In this document: piece by piece, positions 32,023-46,684 of the stretch | Layout of the letters: each line of letters begins with the position of its first letter | Numbering within the stretch: position 1 is the stretch's first letter | Assembly: GCA_005503335.1 (NCBI GenBank) | Contig: SCMQ01000012.1 | Location: forward strand, 48,488 to 112,487 | DNA: 64,000 nt | Source of the DNA: Comamonadaceae bacterium 2FH | GTDB taxonomy: Bacteria > Pseudomonadota > Gammaproteobacteria > Burkholderiales > Burkholderiaceae_C | Reading direction: 5' to 3' | Notes under the pieces: model-generated | Seen by the model: only the letters and a program-made list of their open reading frames with translations | Databases searched by the model: none | Told to the model about the DNA's origin: nothing | Translations under genes and position numbers: made by a program

Positions 32023-32805
32023 CTAGATACTGAACATCATGACGGTCAGGATGAAATCCAGACCCAGCACCGACAGCGACGCGATCACCACCGTGCGGGT
32101 GGTCGCGCTGGACACGCCTTCGGGCGTGGCCTGCGCCTCGTAGCCCTGCAGCAGGGCGATGAAGGTCACGGCCACGCCGAACACCAGGCTCTTGATGACG
32201 CCGTTGCCCACATCGCTCCAGACGTCGACGCCGCCCTGCATCTGGCTCCAGAAGGAGCCCTCGTCAATGCCAATCATCAGCACGCTGACCACCCAGCCGC
32301 CCAGGATGCCGACCGCGCTGAACACGGCGGCCAGCAGCGGCATGGCGATCACGCCGGCCCAGAAGCGCGGCGCCAGGATGCGCTGCACCGGGTCCACGGC
32401 CATCATCTCCATGGCCGTGATCTGCTCGCCGGCACGCATCAGGCCGATCTCGGCCGTGAGCGAGGCGCCGGCGCGGCCGGCGAACAGCAGGGCCGTGATC
32501 ACCGGCCCCAGCTCGCGCACCAGGCTCAGCGCCACCAGCAGGCCCACGGCCTCCGAGGAGCCGTAGCGCTGCAGGGTGTAGTAGCCCTGCAGGCCCAGCA
32601 CGAAGCCGACGAACAGGCCCGACACGGTGATGATGGCCAGAGAGTAGTTGCCGACGAACAGTATCTGGTCGCGCACCAGCGAAAAGCGCCGCAGGCAGGC
32701 GCCCAGCAGCAGCGTCAGGCGTACCAGCAGCCGGGCGCCATAGCCCCAGGCGTCCAGCTGCCGGCGGGTGGCGAAACCGAGGTCGGAGGGCTTGTACCAG
32801 CTCAT
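32023..32805 (-). CDS. mlaE: Phospholipid ABC transporter permease MlaE
   Basis: Permease of the Mla transporter. It has 260 residues with five or six helices. Conserved blocks are [27 protein letters not shown] and [15 protein letters not shown] (each part of the MlaE family coupling region). The ATG at 32805 overlaps the mlaF stop (ATGA). A longer frame running upstream is a shadow of mlaF. Confidence 0.96.
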   Translation of the reverse strand: MSWYKPSDLGFATRRQLDAWGYGARLLVRLTLLLGACLRRFSLVRDQILFVGNYSLAIITVSGLFVGFVLGLQGYYTLQRYGSSEAVGLLVALSLVRELGPVITALLFAGRAGASLTAEIGLMRAGEQITAMEMMAVDPVQRILAPRFWAGVIAMPLLAAVFSAVGILGGWVVSVLMIGIDEGSFWSQMQGGVDVWSDVGNGVIKSLVFGVAVTFIALLQGYEAQATPEGVSSATTRTVVIASLSVLGLDFILTVMMFSI

Positions 32806-33617
32806 GCGGCCCTCACGCCGAAGTCGTCGGCCAGCGTGGGGCCGGGATAGTGGAACTGCACCGGCCCCTCGGTCAACGCGTTGACGAACTGCACCACCAG
32901 GGGGTCGCTGGAGTTGCGCACCTCCTCGGGCGTGCCCTGGGCCGCGATGCGGCCATTGGCCAGGATGATGACCTGGTCGGCGATGTGGAAGGTCTCCGGG
33001 ATCTCGTGCGACACCACCAGGCTGGTTAGCCCCAAGGTGTCGTTGAGCTGGCGGATCAGGCGCGCGGCCGTGCCCAGCGAGATCGGGTCCAGGCCCGAGA
33101 ACGGTTCGTCGTACATGACCAGGTCCGGATCCAGGGCGATGGCGCGCGCCAGCGCCACGCGCCGGTTCATGCCGCCTGAGATTTCCGAGGGCATCAGCTG
33201 GCGGGCGCCGCGCAGGCCCACGGCATCGAGCTTCATCAGCACGATGTCGTGGATCAGGCTCTCGGGCAGGTCGGTGTGCTCGCGCAGCGGAAAGGCCACG
33301 TTGTCGAACACGTTGAGGTCGGTGAACAGGGCGCCGAACTGGAACAGCATGCCCATGCGGCGCCGGGCGGCGTAGAGCTGCTCCTGGTCCAGGCGCCCCA
33401 GATCCTGTCCATCGAACAGCGCCTCGCCCTTCTGGGCCCGGTACTGGCCGCCGATCAGGCGCAGCGTGGTGGTCTTGCCGCCGCCCGAGGCCCCCATCAG
33501 CGCCGTGACCTTGCCGCGCGGCAGGCTCAGCGTGATGTCGTCCAGGATCACGCGCTCCCCGTACCCGAAGGTCAGGTTGCGGAATTCGACGAGGGCGTCT
33601 GGCTTGGAGGCAGTCAT
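32802..33617 (-). CDS. mlaF: Phospholipid ABC transporter ATP-binding protein MlaF
   Basis: ATPase of the Mla system. It has 271 residues. Walker A is GASGGGKTT, the signature is ISGGMNRR and Walker B is [13 protein letters not shown]. The ATG at 33617 has no Shine-Dalgarno sequence: the preceding bases are the T-run of the gltBD terminator (TTTTGTTTTT). A TATGAT hexamer at 33655-33650 may be the -10 box of an mla promoter starting transcripts within that hairpin. No in-frame downstream start preserves the conserved N-terminal strand. Confidence 0.95.
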   Translation of the reverse strand: MTASKPDALVEFRNLTFGYGERVILDDITLSLPRGKVTALMGASGGGKTTTLRLIGGQYRAQKGEALFDGQDLGRLDQEQLYAARRRMGMLFQFGALFTDLNVFDNVAFPLREHTDLPESLIHDIVLMKLDAVGLRGARQLMPSEISGGMNRRVALARAIALDPDLVMYDEPFSGLDPISLGTAARLIRQLNDTLGLTSLVVSHEIPETFHIADQVIILANGRIAAQGTPEEVRNSSDPLVVQFVNALTEGPVQFHYPGPTLADDFGVRAA

Positions 33618-33623
33618 AAAAAC

Positions 33624-33647
33624 AAAAGCCGGGGAGAGCCGGCTTTT
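33624..33647 (-). terminator. Intrinsic terminator of gltBD
   Basis: On the minus strand AAAAGCCGG and CCGGCTTTT form a perfect 9-base stem with a 6-base loop, followed by GTTTTT. It lies 49 bases after the gltD stop and ends 6 bases before the mlaF start codon. Confidence 0.85.
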
Positions 33648-33649
33648 GG

Positions 33650-33655
33650 ATCATA
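33650..33655 (-). promoter_or_regulatory. Candidate -10 box of the mla operon
   Basis: TATGAT on the minus strand, directly before the gltBD terminator hairpin. A transcript from it would begin inside the hairpin and have a leader of about 25 bases. No good -35 box was found. Confidence 0.35.
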
Positions 33656-33696
33656 AGGGATTCAGGTAAACCCGAATCCGGGACTCTGGGACCGGC

Positions 33697-35163
<1,467 letters not shown>

Positions 35164-35184
35164 GATTCTTCAATCCTTCAGTGC

Positions 35185-39912
<4,728 letters not shown>

Positions 39913-39943
39913 GGCGCACTCCTCAATTTCACAGGGAAGCCGA

Positions 39944-39972
39944 AGCATAGTGCAGCGCAGCAAGCATTTCAA
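39944..39972 (-). promoter_or_regulatory. Sigma-70-type promoter of gltBD
   Basis: On the minus strand TTGAAA (39972-39967), a 17-base spacer and TATGCT (39949-39944) precede gltB; transcription would start near 39937, about 25 bases before the ATG. A GAGGAG ribosome-binding-like site lies at about 7 bases from the start codon. Confidence 0.65.
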
Positions 39973-39994
39973 GCAGAATAAATGGGGTCAGATT

Positions 39995-40033
39995 CCAATT
40001 AACTCCAGAAAAGAAAATTCTAAAATTAATTGG
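39995..40033. repeat. AT-rich inverted repeat beside the RAYT gene
   Basis: CCAATTAA (39995-40002) and TTAATTGG (40026-40033) form an 8-base inverted repeat with a 23-base spacer, inside a strikingly AT-rich stretch (about 39977-40055) in an otherwise GC-rich window. GGGGTC and GGGGAC flank the arms. It lies downstream of the transposase stop and upstream of the gltB promoter. It may be an end or target structure of the transposase; that is inference. Confidence 0.55.
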
Positions 40034-40086
40034 GGACGCATTAATCACAAGGACACTGACGATGCACGCAAGCTGCGTGCCGACCT

Positions 40087-40785
40087 TCAACCGGTCTTGC
40101 GATCCGCAGCGGGCCGGCCCGCCCTCCCCTTGCTGACACGGCGCTCGGTCCGCCGCTGCAACTCGGCCACGAAGTCCGTGTCGCCGAGCGCCCAGCCGCG
40201 CAGCGCCGACTGGGTCAGGGCCTGCTGCTGCGCGGGGCTGAGGCCTGCGCGCACCAGCTCCGCATAGGCCGCCTCGCGCGCGAACGGGGTATTGCCGAGC
40301 TGCCAGTAAAGCGCGTGCGGCGTGATCAGGCGGTCGTGGCGCAGGCCGATGTAGTGGCCATGGCTGGACCAGGGGTAGTCGCGCGGGTCGGCCACCAGGC
40401 CGGCGCGCACCGGGTTCAGGTCGATGTAGGCCATGCAGGCCAGCAGGTGACGCTCGGCCTGGATCAGGGTCGAGCGGTAGCGCCCCTCCCAGAGGGTGCC
40501 GCTGCGGCCCTGGCTGTCGTTGAAATGGCGCACGTAGCGCCGCCCCACGGCCTGCATCATCTGCGGCAGCCCTTGCGCCGTCTCGGGCGTGGCCAGCAGG
40601 TGGAAATGGTTGTCCATCAGCACATAGGCGTGCAAGGCCACGCCGAACTGGGCCGCGTACTCGGCCAGCAGCGCGAGCAGGCGCTCACGGTCGGCCGGCG
40701 TCGCGAAGATGGGCTGACGGTTGTTGCCACGCTGGATCACGTGGTGCGCGTAGCCGGGCAGAGTCAGACGGGGCAGGCGGGCCAT
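40087..40785 (-). CDS. REP-associated tyrosine transposase (RAYT, Y1/IS200-like)
   Basis: Predicted HUH single-strand transposase of the Y1_Tnp family, domesticated relatives of IS200/IS605 transposases. It has 232 residues from the ATG at 40785 (MARLPRLTLPGYAHHVIQRG). The metal-binding HUH motif is NHFHLL (His60, His62) and the catalytic Tyr is probably Tyr84 in GRRYVRHFN. The YIDLNPVRAGLV and YPWSSHGHY blocks of the family are present. A basic C-terminal tail follows. No second IS605-type gene is adjacent. The gene is intact; whether it is active is unknown. An in-frame start 27 bases upstream is possible. Confidence 0.92.
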   Translation of the reverse strand: MARLPRLTLPGYAHHVIQRGNNRQPIFATPADRERLLALLAEYAAQFGVALHAYVLMDNHFHLLATPETAQGLPQMMQAVGRRYVRHFNDSQGRSGTLWEGRYRSTLIQAERHLLACMAYIDLNPVRAGLVADPRDYPWSSHGHYIGLRHDRLITPHALYWQLGNTPFAREAAYAELVRAGLSPAQQQALTQSALRGWALGDTDFVAELQRRTERRVSKGRAGRPAADRKTG

Positions 40786-40848
40786 GGGCGGAGTGGCGAA
40801 GCAAAGCGGCATGTTAATGGCTCGCAGCCGGGAAGATCGTCGGAGGCT

Positions 40849-40875
40849 GTCACGCCAAAGTCACACGACTGTCAC
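40849..40875 (+). repeat. Three GTCAC direct repeats at 11-bp spacing
   Basis: GTCAC begins at 40849, 40860 and 40871, exactly 11 bases apart, so the copies face the same side of the helix. The first and third share the longer form CTGTCACRCCA. They end about 30 bases before the start of the EAL-CBS-GGDEF gene and are candidate operator sites. Confidence 0.55.
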
Positions 40876-40905
40876 ACCACCGAAGTAAAAACACCAGTCC
40901 GCCCT

Positions 40906-42741
40906 ATGAACATGGCCTCGCTCTCCAGCAACTGCCCGCCGGCCACAGTACGCGAACTGCTGGCCAGCGACGCCCTGGACATCCATTTCCAGCCCATCGT
41001 CGGCCTGGGCCAGGCCGACATCCACGGCCACGAGGCCCTGGTGCGGCCGCCGCCGGACAGCCCCTGGCCCGCCCCCGACCGCCTGTTCGCCGCCGCGCGC
41101 CTGGAGGGCCTGGCAATCGAGCTGGAGCTGGCCTGCCTGCGCCGGGCCCTGCGCTGCTGGCATCAACAGGCGCAGCCCGGCCGCCTGTTCGTGAACATGA
41201 GCGCCTCGGCACTGGTCGCGGGCACGGGCCGGGAGGGCCTGGCGCACGCGGTGCAGCCCGAGGATACCGGCGCGCTGGCGCTGTCCGGCGTGGTGATCGA
41301 GCTGACCGAGCACGAGCATGTGCACGACATGCCGGCCCTGCAGGAGGCCATGGCGACGCTGCGCAGCGCCGGCATCTCGCTGGCGCTCGACGATTTCGGC
41401 GACGGCCGCTCCAGCCTGCGCCTGTGGTCCGAGCTGCGCCCCGAGTACGTGAAGATCGACAAGTACTTCACGCGCCAGGTCAACACCACCAGCCACAAGC
41501 TGCAGACTTACCGCGCCCTGCTGCAGATCGCCGAGACCTTCGGCGCGCAGCTGGTCGCCGAGGGCGTGGAAACGGCGGACGAGCTGCGCGTGCTGCGCGA
41601 CATCGGCGTGCCCATGGCCCAGGGCTTCTTTCTCGGCCGACCCGCACCGCAGGCCCTTCAGGCGCTGGCCGAGGCGCCGCGCCAGGTGCTGCACAGCCGA
41701 GAGATCGCCGTGCTGCCGCAGCAGCGCCACGCCAGCAACCGCGCCCTGACGGCCGAAAGCCTGCGCATCCCCGCCCCCGCCATCTCCCCCGAGCTCTGCC
41801 ACGACGACGTGGTCACCCTGTTTCGCCAGCATGAGCAGCTGCACGCCCTGCCGCTGGTGAAGGACGGGCAGCCGGTGGGCCTGGTGCTGCGCCAGCGCAT
41901 ACAGGACCTGTACCTGAGACCCTACTTCAGGGAGCTGATGGGCCGCCGCCCTTGCCGGCTGCACGCCAACCTGCAGCCCCTGGTCGTGGAAACGCACACC
42001 CCGATCGAAGACCTGACGCAGGTGCTGACCTCCAGCGACCAGCGCTACCTGACCGAGGGCTTCATCCTCACCGAGCGCGGACGCTACCGCGGCCTGGGCA
42101 CGGGCGAGCAGCTGGTGCGCGCGGTGACCGAGGCGCGCATCGAGGCGGCCCGCCACGCCAACCCGCTGACCTTTCTGCCCGGCAACCTGCCCATCACCAT
42201 CCACATCGAGCGCCTGCTCGCCAGCGGCCACGACTTCGTCGCCTGCTACGCCGACCTGAACCAGTTCAAGCCCTTCAACGACCATTACGGCTACTGGCGC
42301 GGCGATGAAATGATCCGGCTCCAGGCCGAGGCCATCGTCTCGGCCTGCGACCCGCGCCGCGACTTCGTGGGCCATGTGGGCGGCGACGACTTCGTGATGC
42401 TGCTGCAAAGCCGCGACTGGGAAGCCCGCTGCGCCCGCGCCGTGCAGCGCTTCAACCAGGGCGCGCTGGCGCTGTTCGATCCCGAGGCCCGCCAGGCGGG
42501 CGGCATCCACGCCGAAGACCGGCAGGGCGTGGTGCGCTTTCACGGCTGCACCACGCTGAGCATAGGCGTGATCCAGGTCGGCCCGGGCATGTTCGGCAGC
42601 GCCGAAGAAGTGGCGTCGGCCGCGGCGGCGGCCAAGCACCGCGCCAAACAGCAGCGCGTCGGCATTTTCCGGATGGACGCGCTCGAAGCCCGCAGCCATT
42701 TCGCCCCCGAGCCCAATCCCTACGCGGCCCCCTGCAGCTGA
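40906..42741 (+). CDS. c-di-GMP signalling protein: EAL - CBS pair - GGDEF
   Basis: Cytoplasmic protein of 611 residues that probably makes and/or breaks cyclic di-GMP. The EAL domain is N-terminal: EAL at residues 43-45, NMSAS, VIELTEHE, LALDDFGDG near 160, VKIDKYF, VAEGVET and MAQGFFLGRP, all the usual phosphodiesterase residues. The middle region (about 270-395) looks like a CBS pair (LHALPLVKDGQPVGLVLR; EGFILTERGRYRGLGTGEQL). The C-terminal GGDEF domain has YADLNQFKPFND and VGGDDF near residue 493. The I-site RxxD is replaced by PRRD, so product inhibition may be absent. No membrane helix or signal peptide. ATG codons at 40906 and 40912 are both possible; neither has a clear ribosome-binding site. 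Confidence 0.88.
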   Translation: MNMASLSSNCPPATVRELLASDALDIHFQPIVGLGQADIHGHEALVRPPPDSPWPAPDRLFAAARLEGLAIELELACLRRALRCWHQQAQPGRLFVNMSASALVAGTGREGLAHAVQPEDTGALALSGVVIELTEHEHVHDMPALQEAMATLRSAGISLALDDFGDGRSSLRLWSELRPEYVKIDKYFTRQVNTTSHKLQTYRALLQIAETFGAQLVAEGVETADELRVLRDIGVPMAQGFFLGRPAPQALQALAEAPRQVLHSREIAVLPQQRHASNRALTAESLRIPAPAISPELCHDDVVTLFRQHEQLHALPLVKDGQPVGLVLRQRIQDLYLRPYFRELMGRRPCRLHANLQPLVVETHTPIEDLTQVLTSSDQRYLTEGFILTERGRYRGLGTGEQLVRAVTEARIEAARHANPLTFLPGNLPITIHIERLLASGHDFVACYADLNQFKPFNDHYGYWRGDEMIRLQAEAIVSACDPRRDFVGHVGGDDFVMLLQSRDWEARCARAVQRFNQGALALFDPEARQAGGIHAEDRQGVVRFHGCTTLSIGVIQVGPGMFGSAEEVASAAAAAKHRAKQQRVGIFRMDALEARSHFAPEPNPYAAPCS

Positions 42742-42771
42742 CGGGCCATCCCGGCGCCGGGCCGGCCGGGT

Positions 42772-43701
42772 TCAGACCGGCGGCACGCCGGGGCCGGCCG
42801 CCGCCAGGTCCTGCACCATCGCCGACGCCGGGCCGAGCCCGGAAAAACGTGTCTGCAGCAGGTCCTGCAGGCCGAACTGCACGAGGATGGCCTGCAGCCG
42901 CTCGGCCGCGCTGCGCTTTCTCTGACCGGTGTAGCTGGCGATGATGAGCTCGTTCTTCAGGCTGTGTTCCCAGCCCACGAGCTCGGTCACCGTGACCTGG
43001 TAGCCGCAGGCCTCCAGGTACAGGCAGCGCAGCACATTGGTCAGCTGGCTGCCCAGCTCGCGCGTGTGCAGCGGATGGCGCCAGAGCTCGGCCAGCGGCG
43101 TGCGCGCCAGCTGCAGCGCCTTGTTCTGGCGCAGGCTGGCGGCCACCTCGGCCTGGCAGCAGGGCACCAGCACCATGTGGCGGGCCTGCTTCTGCAGGCC
43201 GAAGGCGATCGCGTCGTCGGTGGCGGTGTCGCAGGCGTGCAGCGCCGTCACCACGTCGATGCGCGCCGGCAGCGCCTCGGACTGCGCCGACTCGGCCACC
43301 GTGAGGTTGAGAAAGGACATGCGCTCGAAACCCAGGCGCGCCGCCAGCTCGCGCGAGCGCTGCACCAGCTCGGGCCGGGTCTCTATGCCGTAGATGTGGC
43401 CGCGCCCCAGGGTCTTGAAGTACAGGTCGTAGACGATGAAGCCGAGGTAGGACTTGCCGGCGCCATGGTCGGCCAGGGTGATGCCGGCCTCCGACTCGGG
43501 CAGCTCCCGCAGCAGCTTCTCGATGAACTGGTAGAGGTGGTAGACCTGCTTGAGCTTGCGCCGCGAGTCCTGGTTGAGCCGGCCCTCGCGCGTGAGGATG
43601 TGCAGCGCCTTGAGCAGTTCCACCGACTGGCCGGGCCGCAGCTCGGCCAGCACCTCGGCCACCGGCTGCGAGGCCGACGCCATGCCCTTGCGCGGCTTCA
43701 T
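42772..43701 (-). CDS. SAM-dependent methyltransferase, Methyltransf_32-like
   Basis: Predicted class I methyltransferase of 309 residues with unknown substrate. The SAM-binding motif I is ITLADHGAGKSYLGFIVYD. IYGIETRPELVQRSRELA follows, then ALHACDTATDDAIAFGL and VLVPCCQAEVA, the CC-containing block typical of Methyltransf_32/GSTCD-like proteins that may act on RNA or protein. The gene is the last of the pil-aro-dgt run, coupled to the DUF1415 gene by ATGA. It converges on the EAL gene with 30 bases between. Confidence 0.83.
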   Translation of the reverse strand: MKPRKGMASASQPVAEVLAELRPGQSVELLKALHILTREGRLNQDSRRKLKQVYHLYQFIEKLLRELPESEAGITLADHGAGKSYLGFIVYDLYFKTLGRGHIYGIETRPELVQRSRELAARLGFERMSFLNLTVAESAQSEALPARIDVVTALHACDTATDDAIAFGLQKQARHMVLVPCCQAEVAASLRQNKALQLARTPLAELWRHPLHTRELGSQLTNVLRCLYLEACGYQVTVTELVGWEHSLKNELIIASYTGQRKRSAAERLQAILVQFGLQDLLQTRFSGLGPASAMVQDLAAAGPGVPPV

Positions 43702-44282
43702 GGCCGCCCCCCGCCTTCGGTTCCGGCGGCCGGCGACGGGCCTACGTCGAGCGCGCGCCAGCCCTCGGGGCCGAGCCGCTCCAGGGTGGCCATGTTGGTC
43801 TCGTAGATCGTCTCGGCCTCGGGAAAGGCCTGGACCGCGCGGTCCAAGCTGGCCTCGCGCAGCAGGTGCAGCGTCGGGTGGGGCGCGCGGTTGGTGAAGT
43901 TCGTGATGTCGTCAGGGTCCGTGCCGGCGAACCGGTAGCGCGGGTGGAAGCTGGCGATCTGCAGCACGCCCTCCAGGTCGAGCTCGGCCAGGGCCTGGTC
44001 GGCCTCGGCCAGGAAGTCGTTGAAATCGAGGAAGTCGGGAAAGGCGAGCGGCGCGATCAGCAGCGTGGTGTCGCGCTGCTGCGCATCCATGGCGGCCAGG
44101 TCGCGCAGTTCGGCCAGCAGGTCGCGGCGCAGCTCGGCGGCGCAGCTCGCCGCGCTGACGGCGTAGTGGATCTGGCCCTTGACATGCACGGCCTTGGCAA
44201 ACGGGCAGAGGTTCAGGCCTATGACCGCGCGCTCGAGCCAGCGGCGCATGTCCTGTTCGACGGTCGGTGCTTCGTATGGCAT
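43698..44282 (-). CDS. DUF1415 family protein
   Basis: Protein of 194 residues in a family of unknown function (DUF1415). Visible conserved features are IGLNLCPFAKAVHVKGQI near the N-terminus (Cys in LNLCPFA), LAFPDFLDFNDFLAEAD, IASFHPRYRFAGTDPDD and NRAPHPTLHLLREASLD. The histidine, aspartate and cysteine residues suggest a metal or catalytic site, but nothing is established. It lies between the MFS gene (24 bases) and the methyltransferase (overlap). Confidence 0.88.
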   Translation of the reverse strand: MPYEAPTVEQDMRRWLERAVIGLNLCPFAKAVHVKGQIHYAVSAASCAAELRRDLLAELRDLAAMDAQQRDTTLLIAPLAFPDFLDFNDFLAEADQALAELDLEGVLQIASFHPRYRFAGTDPDDITNFTNRAPHPTLHLLREASLDRAVQAFPEAETIYETNMATLERLGPEGWRALDVGPSPAAGTEGGGRP

Positions 44283-44306
44283 GGCCCCGATTGTGACCGC
44301 CCCGCC

Positions 44307-45515
44307 TCAGCCGCGCCGCAGCCGGGCCATGCGCAGCGCCAGCCCCATGCCGACGGCCGAGCAGGCCCCGGTAACGGCCCAGGTCCAGCCCCAGCCGCCC
44401 ACCTGACCTGCCACCCAGGCGACCAGCGGCGGGCCGAAGAACTGGCCCAGGGCCGACCATTGCTGGACCCAGCCCACGGTGGTCGAGACCGTGCGTTCGT
44501 TGGGCGCAAGATGCACGGCCTGCGAGAACAGGGTGCCGGGGATCAGGCCGCCCAGGGCGGAAAACAGCAGCACGCCGGCGTAGCGCAGGGCCGGCGATGC
44601 GCCCTCCCCGAGGCCGAAGGCCAGCCAGGCGCCCGCGAACATGGCGACAAAGCCCAGGTGGAGCAGCCGCCGCGCAGGCACGCCGCGCTGCAGCAGGCGG
44701 CCCGAGGCGATGTTGCCGCTCATGTTGACGGCGGCGGCCAGCGCGGTCAGGGCCCCGGCCGCGCCGCCCGCCAGGCCGGCCTGGGCGTAGACCGTGGGCA
44801 GGAAACCGATCACGGCCAGCCACTGGCCCGAATACATGGCGAAGCACAGTGCCACCAGCCAGGGCCCCGGCGCCCCCAGGGTCTGGCGCAGGCGCGGCCA
44901 CCAGCCTCCCGCCATGGCCACGGACGGGGCTGGTGCGCCGGCCTGCCGCGCCGCATCCGAGGGCAGGGCCTGGGCCAGCCACAGCGCCATCGCGCCCGAA
45001 AGCAGCGCCAACAGCCACCACCAGCCCTGCCAGCCCAGGACCGCCATGACCCAGGGGCCGGCCAGCAGGGCCAGGGCCGTACCCAGCGGCATGTAGGCGC
45101 CCCACAGGCCCAGCATGGCACTCAGGCGCGCGGGCGCCACCAGCTGGCGCACCAGGCTGGGCGCAGGCAGCGAGACCAGCAGGAAGCCGAAACCCTCGAG
45201 CGCACGCAGCACCAGCAGATCGGCCGGGCCGCGCGCCCAGCCGCCCAGCAGGCCGGCCGCGCACAGCACGCCCAGGCCGATCAGCATGCTGCGCCGCAGG
45301 CCCAGGCCGTCGGCGGCGAGCCCCACGGCCAGGCCCAGGCCCATGCCGGCCAGCTGCACCAGCGAGAGCAGGAAGCCGGCCTGCAGCAGGCTCACTCCCA
45401 GCGCTTCGCGCAGCACCGGCAGGGCCGGCGGCAGCTTGCCCACGTGCAGCGCCGCGCTGACGCCGGCGAGGATCACGAGCAGCGCCGGATCGATCCCCCT
45501 CCTGGCCATGCTCAT
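44307..45515 (-). CDS. Major facilitator superfamily transporter
   Basis: Inner-membrane transporter of 402 residues with about twelve hydrophobic segments. The first cytoplasmic loop (GLAADGLGLRRSMLIG) matches the MFS motif A pattern GxxxDxxGRR. Substrate cannot be told from sequence; general resemblance is to the NarK/CynX-like side of the family. The ATG at 45515 overlaps the dgt stop (ATGA). Its coupling to dgt and aroB is probably a matter of transcription rather than function. Confidence 0.9.
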   Translation of the reverse strand: MSMARRGIDPALLVILAGVSAALHVGKLPPALPVLREALGVSLLQAGFLLSLVQLAGMGLGLAVGLAADGLGLRRSMLIGLGVLCAAGLLGGWARGPADLLVLRALEGFGFLLVSLPAPSLVRQLVAPARLSAMLGLWGAYMPLGTALALLAGPWVMAVLGWQGWWWLLALLSGAMALWLAQALPSDAARQAGAPAPSVAMAGGWWPRLRQTLGAPGPWLVALCFAMYSGQWLAVIGFLPTVYAQAGLAGGAAGALTALAAAVNMSGNIASGRLLQRGVPARRLLHLGFVAMFAGAWLAFGLGEGASPALRYAGVLLFSALGGLIPGTLFSQAVHLAPNERTVSTTVGWVQQWSALGQFFGPPLVAWVAGQVGGWGWTWAVTGACSAVGMGLALRMARLRRG

Positions 45516-46684
45516 GGCAGCAGGCGGCGCCCGCTGAGCCGCTCGTGCTCGCGCGCGGCAAAGCGGTCGGTCATGCCGGCGATGTAGTCGGCCACCGCGC
45601 GCGGGGTGTCGGCGCGCGCGGCGAAGCCCGCCGGCATCTGGGCCGGATCGGCGCAGTAGGCGTCGAACAGCTCGCGCACCACGGCCCGGGCCTGGTCCGT
45701 GGTCTGCACCACCTGCGGGTGGCGGTAGAGGTTGGCGAACAGGAAGCGCTTGAGCGCGCCGGACTGCTCGCGCATGGCTTCGCTGAACAGCACCAGCGGC
45801 CCGGCCCGGCGCGCCGCGTCGGCGCTGTCCGGCGCGGCCGTCGCGAGAGCGGCCCGCGTCGCCGCGATCACGTCGTAGACCTGGGCGCTGAGCATGCGGC
45901 GTATGGTTTCGTAGAGCAGGCGCCGTCCTTGGCCAGCCTCGCCCAGGCCCGGGTGCTGGGCCAGGGCCTCGAGCCGGTGGCGCTCGAACAGCTCGACCGC
46001 TTCGAGCTGGGCCAGCGTGATCAGGCCGGAGCGCACGCCGTCGTCGATGTCGTGCGCGTTGTAGGCGATCTCGTCGGCCAGGTTGCACAGCTGGGCCTCC
46101 AGGCTGGGCTCGCTGCGGTCCAGGAAGCGGCGCGCCACGCCGCCGGGCTCGGCCGCCTCGAGCTTCTCGGCGTTGGCGCGCGAGCAGTGCTTGAGGATGC
46201 CCTCGCGCGTCTCGAAGCTCAGGTTGAGCCCGTCGTAGGCCGGGTAGCGTTCTTCGAGCTGGTCGACCACGCGCAGGCTCTGCAGGTTGTGCTCGAAGCC
46301 GCCATGGCCGGCCATGCAGGCGTTCAGCGCGTCCTGCCCGGCGTGGCCGAAGGGCGTGTGGCCCAGGTCGTGCGCCAGGGCGACGGCCTCGACCAGGTCC
46401 TCGTTGAGTCCCAGCGAACGCGCGATCGATCGGCCCAGCTGCGCCACCTCGAGCGAATGCGTGAGCCGGGTACGGAACAGGTCGCCCTCGTGGTTGAGGA
46501 ACACCTGGGTCTTGTAGACCAGGCGCCGGAAGGCCGTGGAGTGCACGATGCGGTCGCGGTCGCGCTGGAACTCGGTGCGCGTGGGCGCCGGCACCTCGGC
46601 GTGGCGGCGGCCGCGCGAGCGCGCGGGGTCGCAGGCGTAGGGCGCGAGCGTCATGACTTGAGCGCCGCAGCCCCCCAGGCTCAT
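45512..46684 (-). CDS. dgt: Deoxyguanosinetriphosphate triphosphohydrolase-like protein (HD domain)
   Basis: HD-domain dNTP triphosphohydrolase. It has 390 residues from the ATG at 46684, which overlaps the aroB stop (ATGA). HD-site residues are His in [24 protein letters not shown] and the Asp in [15 protein letters not shown]. It belongs to the shorter bacterial dGTPase-like type rather than the 505-residue E. coli Dgt, so its nucleotide specificity may differ. Confidence 0.93.
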   Translation of the reverse strand: MSLGGCGAQVMTLAPYACDPARSRGRRHAEVPAPTRTEFQRDRDRIVHSTAFRRLVYKTQVFLNHEGDLFRTRLTHSLEVAQLGRSIARSLGLNEDLVEAVALAHDLGHTPFGHAGQDALNACMAGHGGFEHNLQSLRVVDQLEERYPAYDGLNLSFETREGILKHCSRANAEKLEAAEPGGVARRFLDRSEPSLEAQLCNLADEIAYNAHDIDDGVRSGLITLAQLEAVELFERHRLEALAQHPGLGEAGQGRRLLYETIRRMLSAQVYDVIAATRAALATAAPDSADAARRAGPLVLFSEAMREQSGALKRFLFANLYRHPQVVQTTDQARAVVRELFDAYCADPAQMPAGFAARADTPRAVADYIAGMTDRFAAREHERLSGRRLLP

